Source of the DNA: Desulforhopalus sp.
Lineage (GTDB): Bacteria > Desulfobacterota > Desulfobulbia > Desulfobulbales > Desulfocapsaceae
Direction: 5' to 3'
DNA length: 64,000 nucleotides
Assembly (NCBI GenBank): GCA_030247675.1
Contig: JAOTRX010000010.1
Coordinates: 124,001-188,000 of the forward strand
The notes under the pieces are model-generated. The model did not search any database. It was not told the DNA's origin and saw nothing but the letters and a program-made list of their open reading frames with translations. Below are positions 59,172 through 64,000 of the stretch, piece after piece (within the stretch, counting starts at the first letter, position 1; the number at the start of each line of letters is the position of its first letter). The translations under genes were made by a program, and so were the position numbers.

Positions 59172-60017
59172 ATGGCAAGTGATCCGCAGACAATTGGGAT
59201 TATTGCCGGTGGTGGGCAATTCCCCCGGCTTTTCATTGACGCGGCCCATAAAGAGGGACGACGGGTAGTTGTCGTTGCCCACAAGGGCGAAACCGATGAA
59301 CAGGTCGCTGCCGCGGCCGATGCCGTTGTTTGGGTAAAGCTCGGGCAGCTTGGCAAGGTGATTAACTTTCTGCACAAGGAGGGAGCGGGAGAGACGGTTT
59401 TTCTCGGCACCATCACCAAGACCAAGATCTTCCGCGATGTCCTGCCGGATTTTAAGGCCTTGTCATTGTGGAATAAAATCGACCGGAAGCAGGACGACGC
59501 CATTCTCCGGGCCTTTGCCATGGCCCTTGAAAAAGAAGGCATAAAGGTTCTCGAATCGACCATTTACCTTCGACACCTGCTCTTTCCGGCGGGTGTATTG
59601 ACAAAGAAGAAACCCTCCCAGGCCCAGCGGCAGGACATCGCCTTCGGCTGGCAGAATGCCCGGGCCATCGGCAAGCTCGATATTGGGCAATGCGTCGTCG
59701 TTCGCGATTGCACGGTCCTGGCGGTTGAGGCGATCGAGGGTACCGATGCGGCCATCCTTCGCGGCGGCACGCTCGCCAAAGAAAAGGCGGTTGTCGTCAA
59801 GGTGAAGAAACCAGGCCAGGATTTCCGCTTCGATCTGCCGGCAACCGGGCTCACCACAATCAAGACCCTCCAGCAGGTGAAGGGGGCGGTTCTGGCGGTA
59901 GAGGCGGGACAATCGCTGCTTTTTGACAAGGTGGCGATGATTGCCGAGGCCAATAAAGCGGGGATTGTCGTGGTCGGCGTAACTGAAAGCGAGGACGGTT
60001 CCCTGCGCATGGAATAG
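59172..60017 (+). CDS. lpxI: UDP-2,3-diacylglucosamine pyrophosphatase LpxI
   Basis: A 281-residue LpxI (DUF1009) protein that makes lipid X by hydrolysing UDP-2,3-diacylglucosamine. The N-terminal domain starts GIIAGGGQFPRLFIDAA, and the C-terminal domain has NARAIGKLDIGQCVVV, EAIEGTDAAILRGG and FRFDLPATGLTTI with the conserved Asp. It replaces LpxH, as in many Desulfobacterota and alphaproteobacteria. It lies 14 bases after lpxA. Confidence 0.94.
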   Translation: MASDPQTIGIIAGGGQFPRLFIDAAHKEGRRVVVVAHKGETDEQVAAAADAVVWVKLGQLGKVINFLHKEGAGETVFLGTITKTKIFRDVLPDFKALSLWNKIDRKQDDAILRAFAMALEKEGIKVLESTIYLRHLLFPAGVLTKKKPSQAQRQDIAFGWQNARAIGKLDIGQCVVVRDCTVLAVEAIEGTDAAILRGGTLAKEKAVVVKVKKPGQDFRFDLPATGLTTIKTLQQVKGAVLAVEAGQSLLFDKVAMIAEANKAGIVVVGVTESEDGSLRME

Positions 60018-60038
60018 CTCGTCATTGTCAGGAGAAAG

Positions 60039-60926
60039 ATGCAAGCAATGATTCTGGCCGCGGGCTTCGGCACCAGGCTGTTACCACATACACAGATTCG
60101 TCCAAAACCCCTTTTCCCGATAGTCAACCAGCCGCTGCTGCTCCTTATCATCAAACGGTTACAGAACCTGGGTTTCGACCATATTATCGTCAACTGCCAC
60201 CACCTGCGCCAGCAGATTGTCGTCGCTCTCCAGGGCATGAAGGGTGTGGTTGTCCAGGAGGAAGAGCGTATTCTCGGTACCGGCGGCGGGCTTCGCCGGG
60301 CGCTTGCCCTGATGCATGACGAACCACTGCTGATTTGTAATGGTGATATCTATCATACCGTCGATCTCCTTGATTTGTATCAATGGCATTGCGCCGGCGG
60401 CCGGCCTGTTACTCTCGCGCTGCATGACTTTCCCCGGTTTAATTCGTTGCAGGTTGCAGATGGGAAGATTGTCAGGTTCACCGGGCTTGTCGATTTCTCG
60501 TGTTTAGCCTTTACCGGTCTGCATGTCATCGACCCGGTTATACTCAAGGGTATTGCTGATGGTGAATATTCATGTATAATCGACCATTACCGAGGTATTG
60601 TTGAGAAAGGAGTTGAGATTGCCTGCTACCGGACCGACGGCAGTTTCTGGACAGATATGGGGACTCCGGATGACTATCTCCTGCTGCATCAGGGACTCCT
60701 GACCGGGACCATTCCCGCCTGGGAAGAGATCGGCACGTTGCGCCGGCCTTTTTGTGTCGATCATAAGGCAAGGCTTGGCAGGCAGGTTACCATGCGGGAT
60801 TGGGTGAGTCTGGGATGTGCCAATATCGGTGATGGTTGTCAGCTTCAGCGGGTGGTGGTTTGGGATGATGTCGTGATTGCAGATGGCAGCCGGCTGGCCC
60901 AGACAATTATCTCTTCCAATTATTGA
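60039..60926 (+). CDS. MurU-like sugar-1-phosphate nucleotidyltransferase
   Basis: A 295-residue sugar nucleotidyltransferase: MILAAGFGTRLLPHTQIRPKPLFPIVNQPLLLLII is the nucleotide loop and Lys motif, and ICNGDIYHT has the metal-binding Asp. The C-terminal part carries short hexapeptide-like repeats. The adjacent aminosugar kinase makes MurU (MurNAc-1-phosphate uridylyltransferase) the best guess. A mannose- or heptose-1-phosphate guanylyltransferase remains possible. CAGGAGAAAG precedes the ATG. Confidence 0.8.
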   Translation: MQAMILAAGFGTRLLPHTQIRPKPLFPIVNQPLLLLIIKRLQNLGFDHIIVNCHHLRQQIVVALQGMKGVVVQEEERILGTGGGLRRALALMHDEPLLICNGDIYHTVDLLDLYQWHCAGGRPVTLALHDFPRFNSLQVADGKIVRFTGLVDFSCLAFTGLHVIDPVILKGIADGEYSCIIDHYRGIVEKGVEIACYRTDGSFWTDMGTPDDYLLLHQGLLTGTIPAWEEIGTLRRPFCVDHKARLGRQVTMRDWVSLGCANIGDGCQLQRVVVWDDVVIADGSRLAQTIISSNY

Positions 60927-60951
60927 GCGAAATACAAGGTACCTCCTTCCG

Positions 60952-62034
60952 ATGGTGAACCAATTGTCTGATCCTGAGATTCTGCAATGCGCCGCCCAAC
61001 TTTTGGTAAGCAGTGGGATGTTGTCTGTCTACGAGGCGGAAAGAGCTCTGGTCGGTGACTCCTGTCAAGCGATTCGCAGCGATGGTTCGACGAGAAGATT
61101 TTGGCGACTGCGTGTAGACGGCAAGCCCCTCTGCATCATTGTTGCCCCGGCCGGTGGAAGCCCTGCTGAACTCGCCGAAGCGCGTTCGGCCTGGTTGATC
61201 GGTAACCACCTTCGTTCTTGTGCCGTGCCGGTGCCGGAGCTTTACGGATGGGATGAAGAAAAAGGGATCTTGGCCTTTGAGGATCTTGGCGATGTCCGCC
61301 TCCATGACCTTGCCGCAAAGCAAAAGGGCGAGTATTTTCAGAATGCCGAACAAATATCAAACCTCTATCGGGAGGTGCTGCGTAATCTTGCCAATATGCA
61401 GATTGTTGGCGCCACAGGCTTTGATCCGGCTTGGTGCTGGGATACCGGGCGCTACGATGTGCCGCTGATGCTCGAACGGGAATCGGGGTATTTCCTCAGG
61501 GCCTTTTGTCATGGGGTTGTAGGGCAGGAAGATACCGGCAGGGTTGAGGAAGAGTTCCAAGATATCGCGGTAATAGCAGGCAGTGCACCGGCTGAATTCT
61601 TTCTCCATCGCGATTTCCAGTCGAGGAACATCATGGTACAGGAAGGAACAGTGAGGTTTATCGATTTTCAGGGTGGCCGATTTGGTCCGCTCGGCTATGA
61701 CCTGGCGTCTTTACTCATCGATCCTTATACTTCTCTACCACTGCAGTTTCAAGAAGAGCTACTGGACCAGTATGTGGGTATTATTGCCAGCAGGTGCTCC
61801 GGTTGTGAAATTAATTTTAATAAATATTACAAATTCTTGGCAGTTCAAAGAAATTTACAGATTGTTGGCGCCTTCGCCTTTTTATCAAAGGTGAGGGGAA
61901 AGGTGTTTTTTGCTAAATTCTTACTTCCGGCCTTGGTGTCGCTCCGCGATCGGCTGGAAGATAGCCATTTTTCCGGATATCGGCGGCTGCACAATCTGGT
62001 CGATCAAGGCCTAGCTGTCCTTGTGAATCACTGA
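60952..62034 (+). CDS. AmgK-like anomeric aminosugar kinase
   Basis: A 360-residue aminoglycoside-phosphotransferase-fold kinase. Kinase-like motifs are SDGSTRRFWRLRVDG near the N-terminus, ILAFEDLGDVRLHDL, the catalytic loop FLHRDFQSRNIMV near 220 and the metal motif FIDFQGGRFGPLGYDLASLLIDPY. This fits AmgK, which phosphorylates the anomeric OH of MurNAc or GlcNAc so that MurU can activate it. It begins 25 bases after the nucleotidyltransferase stop. The start at 60952 is approximate because the ribosome site is weak. Confidence 0.82.
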   Translation: MVNQLSDPEILQCAAQLLVSSGMLSVYEAERALVGDSCQAIRSDGSTRRFWRLRVDGKPLCIIVAPAGGSPAELAEARSAWLIGNHLRSCAVPVPELYGWDEEKGILAFEDLGDVRLHDLAAKQKGEYFQNAEQISNLYREVLRNLANMQIVGATGFDPAWCWDTGRYDVPLMLERESGYFLRAFCHGVVGQEDTGRVEEEFQDIAVIAGSAPAEFFLHRDFQSRNIMVQEGTVRFIDFQGGRFGPLGYDLASLLIDPYTSLPLQFQEELLDQYVGIIASRCSGCEINFNKYYKFLAVQRNLQIVGAFAFLSKVRGKVFFAKFLLPALVSLRDRLEDSHFSGYRRLHNLVDQGLAVLVNH

Positions 62035-62132
62035 AGGAAACTGCAGGATCGCTTAGTCCCCAAGTCATAGACAGTTTTCCCTTGTAGCACACTGCCGGTT
62101 TAGGGCAGGCTCAGTTCATAATAGGTTACCCA

Positions 62133-63491
62133 ATGTCATCTACCTCGCATTCACCCATCGTCGCCCTTATCGGACGCCCAAATGTCGGCAAATCTACCTT
62201 GTTTAACCGTATTACCAAGTCGCGCAAGGCCATTGTCGATCCCACCCCCGGGGTTACCCGCGACCGCCACTACGATCGGGTGGTCTGGGAGAACAAAGGC
62301 TTTATTCTCGTCGATACCGGCGGCATTGATGACAACTCCGAGGATGCCATGGTCCAGCATATTCGCGACCAGGCCATGCTTGCCATCGAAGAGGCGGATA
62401 TCGTCCTTTTTCTTCTTGACGGTAAAGAGGGGATTACCCCAGCCGATTGGGAGGTTGTGGAAATCCTCCGCCGCTCTAAGAAGACGGTGTTCCATGTGGT
62501 CAACAAGATTGATGGACCGGACAAGGAACAAGAACGCCTGGCACCATTTTACGAGATGGGGGTTGAGGAGCTGTGGCCGCTGTCGGCTGAACACACTTAT
62601 GGATTTACAGACTTGATGGATGGCCTGTGTGCCGCTATTAAAAGTGACGAATACCAGGATATTATTTTGCCGGAAGGTACTGTGAAGGTTGCCTTCTTCG
62701 GCCGTCCGAATGTCGGCAAATCGTCAATGATCAATAAGATTCTCGGTGAAGACCGCATGGTGGTTTCGGAAATCTCTGGGACCACACGGGATTCTGTCGA
62801 CACCATGGTGACCCACGGCAAATACAGCTATCTGTTTATCGACACGGCGGGAATTCGCCGCAAGGGCAAGACCACCGAGAAGCTTGAAAAATTCAGCATT
62901 CTCAAATCACTCGCGGCAATGAGCAGGTGCGATGTGGCGGCAGTGCTCATCGATGCTGATGAGGGCATTACCGAACAGGACACCAAGGTGATCGGCTACA
63001 TCCTTGAAGAGGGGCGGGGGCTCATTGTCCTCGTTAATAAATGGGATCTGCTTGAGAATGACAAAAAGCGCCAGCAGGCAGTTATGGCTGAGGTCGGCAG
63101 GGCCTTGCCGTTTATCGGTTTTGCTCCGGTGCTCAATGTCTCGGCCCTCACCGGTTATGGGATTAAGCGCCTTTTCCCGGTCATCGGTTCGGTTTTTCGT
63201 CAATATACCGCCAACTTCCCAACCTCTGCCCTGAACAGGTTGCTGCAGGAGGCGGTGGATGCCCATTCGCCACCTATCTATAAGAATAAACGTCTGAAAT
63301 TCTACTATACGGCACAGATCGGTACCCGCCCGCCGAAATTTGTGGTTATGACCAACAGCTCAAAAGGGGTGCATTTCTCCTATGAACGGTATCTGGTGAA
63401 CAGGTTCCGGGAGGGACTTGGCCTTGATAAGGTGCCCATTAAGCTGATTTTCAAGGATAAAACCGAACAGCGGCAGAAATCGGGAGGGTGA
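62133..63491 (+). CDS. der: Ribosome biogenesis GTPase Der
   Basis: A 452-residue protein with two GTPase domains: GRPNVGKSTLFNRI at residue 10 with DTGGID and NKID, and a second GRPNVGKSSMINKI near 190 with DTAGIRRKGK and NKWDLL. A KH-like C-terminal domain follows (NKRLKFYYTAQIGTRPPKFVVMTN). Der acts in 50S assembly. A terminator shared with the convergent aminotransferase gene follows. Confidence 0.97.
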   Translation: MSSTSHSPIVALIGRPNVGKSTLFNRITKSRKAIVDPTPGVTRDRHYDRVVWENKGFILVDTGGIDDNSEDAMVQHIRDQAMLAIEEADIVLFLLDGKEGITPADWEVVEILRRSKKTVFHVVNKIDGPDKEQERLAPFYEMGVEELWPLSAEHTYGFTDLMDGLCAAIKSDEYQDIILPEGTVKVAFFGRPNVGKSSMINKILGEDRMVVSEISGTTRDSVDTMVTHGKYSYLFIDTAGIRRKGKTTEKLEKFSILKSLAAMSRCDVAAVLIDADEGITEQDTKVIGYILEEGRGLIVLVNKWDLLENDKKRQQAVMAEVGRALPFIGFAPVLNVSALTGYGIKRLFPVIGSVFRQYTANFPTSALNRLLQEAVDAHSPPIYKNKRLKFYYTAQIGTRPPKFVVMTNSSKGVHFSYERYLVNRFREGLGLDKVPIKLIFKDKTEQRQKSGG

Positions 63492-63519
63492 GCGGAAGGT
63501 GTTGCTGGAGAGGAATACC

Positions 63520-63543
63520 AGGGGAGGCCATGCGGCCTCCCCT
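63520..63543. terminator. Bidirectional terminator between der and the aminotransferase
   Basis: AGGGGAGGCC (63520-63529), loop ATGC, GGCCTCCCCT (63534-63543), followed by TTGTCGTTG. It is a perfect 10-bp stem between two convergent stops. Confidence 0.8.
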
Positions 63544-63555
63544 TTGTCGTTGATA

Positions 63556-64000
63556 TTACAGTGATTTTGCCTTGGCGAGGGCCCGTTTAAAACCTTCCGC
63601 GGACCTGGCGATGACCTCGCCGGGGACACAGAAGGCAATGCGCATATGGCCGGGAGAGCCGAAGCCGATGCCGGGAACGGTAAGAATTTTTTCTTCAAGC
63701 AGCAATGAAACAAAGCGTACATCATCGGCCAGGGGGGTCTTCGGGAAAACGTAAAATGCCCCCTTGGGCGGTGTGAAATCGTAGCCGGCATCGCTGAGAA
63801 TGGCGCATATCATTTCTTTGCGCCTGGCATACAGGGAGATATCGACGCTTGCGTCCTGCAGTTCCGCCACCACCCGCTGCATGAGGGCCGGGGCGTTGAC
63901 GAAGCCGAGGATGCGGTTGGCAAGGGTCAAGGCGTCAAGGAGGCTGGCTTTCTCGTCTATCTCCGGATGTACAGCCAGGTAGCCGATACGTTCGCCCGGC
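63556..64000 (-). CDS. Class I/II aminotransferase (C-terminal part, cut by window edge)
   Basis: 148 C-terminal codons of a fold-type I PLP aminotransferase. Seen are PGERIGYLAVHPEI (the Arg segment after the PLP lysine), ILGFVNAPALMQRVVAEL, RRKEMICAILSDAGYDFTPPKGAFYVFPKTP and the carboxylate-binding Arg in GSPGHMRIAFCVP. It is of the aspartate/aromatic aminotransferase type; the substrate is undecided. The N-terminal ~250 residues lie beyond the window. Confidence 0.88.
   Translation of the reverse strand, partial: PGERIGYLAVHPEIDEKASLLDALTLANRILGFVNAPALMQRVVAELQDASVDISLYARRKEMICAILSDAGYDFTPPKGAFYVFPKTPLADDVRFVSLLLEEKILTVPGIGFGSPGHMRIAFCVPGEVIARSAEGFKRALAKAKSL

Noticed and set aside
1..64000. 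CRISPR arrays, tRNA and rRNA genes
   Set aside because: Reading the intergenic regions showed no regularly spaced repeats and no cloverleaf or rRNA-like sequence.

Overview
The window is about 64 kb of a Gram-negative chromosome. It most likely comes from a Desulfobacterota (deltaproteobacterial) sulfate reducer or relative, perhaps Desulfobulbales-like. This is inferred from a flavoredoxin of the Desulfovibrio type, a small dual-CxxC protein next to pyrE, LpxI instead of LpxH, a fused isobutyryl-CoA mutase, and general gene content. No rRNA, tRNA or CRISPR array was seen. Most of the window is GC-rich with tight operons. The stretch from about 15.5 to 20.4 kb is AT-rich and carries mobile-element debris.

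Left part (0-15.5 kb). After a cut solute-binding protein gene come a thioesterase, an amphi-Trp protein, a flavoredoxin and a Tat-like exported protein. Next are a PqqD-like remnant and a nucleotidyltransferase, perhaps a decayed HprK-related/PqqD peptide system. The most interesting block is 5.5-11.15 kb. It encodes an active-looking ketosynthase, a second ketosynthase that has lost its catalytic Cys and both His (chain-length-factor-like), an acyl-CoA ligase and an MIO-type aromatic amino acid ammonia-lyase, all on one strand and overlapping or nearly so. A tyrosine phenol-lyase/tryptophanase homologue faces it. Together they suggest that an aromatic amino acid is deaminated to an aryl-acrylate, activated, and condensed by a KS-alpha/KS-beta pair, as in aryl-polyene-like pathways. 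Carrier protein, ketoreductase and dehydratase are not in the window.

Accessory region (15.5-21.2 kb): a RelE/Phd toxin-antitoxin pair, a palindromic relic, an AT-rich TPR protein, an IS4-type element whose transposase carries an in-frame TGA, a tyrosine-recombinase-like remnant, and a transglutaminase-like lipoprotein gene broken by a frameshift in a run of seven C.

Middle (21-44.8 kb): a LysR-controlled set of ring-opening dioxygenase, DoxX and FMN reductase; a GNAT-cNMP-methyltransferase fusion; a hexapeptide transferase-like protein; lon-mltG-nadE-hflX, where hflX has no canonical start codon at its conserved N-terminus; PilZ; pyrE and a small zinc-ribbon-like protein; glmS; a possible ADP-ribosyltransferase-fold protein; an Epd-like dehydrogenase; a corrinoid adenosyltransferase; an AMACR-like CoA-transferase-family protein; transglutaminase and crotonase; and CGGC and Nudix proteins.

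Right part (44.9-64 kb): icmF and a TetR regulator, divergent from a beta-oxidation set (thiolase, 3-hydroxyacyl-CoA dehydrogenase, M24 peptidase, crotonase, acyl-CoA dehydrogenase, nitroreductase). An envelope block follows: a NamZ-like protein, lpxD-fabZ-lpxA-lpxI, and MurU-like and AmgK-like proteins. It ends with der and a cut aminotransferase. A dispersed ~58-bp element with two potential hairpins occurs three times (8.0, 13.5 and 36.1 kb).
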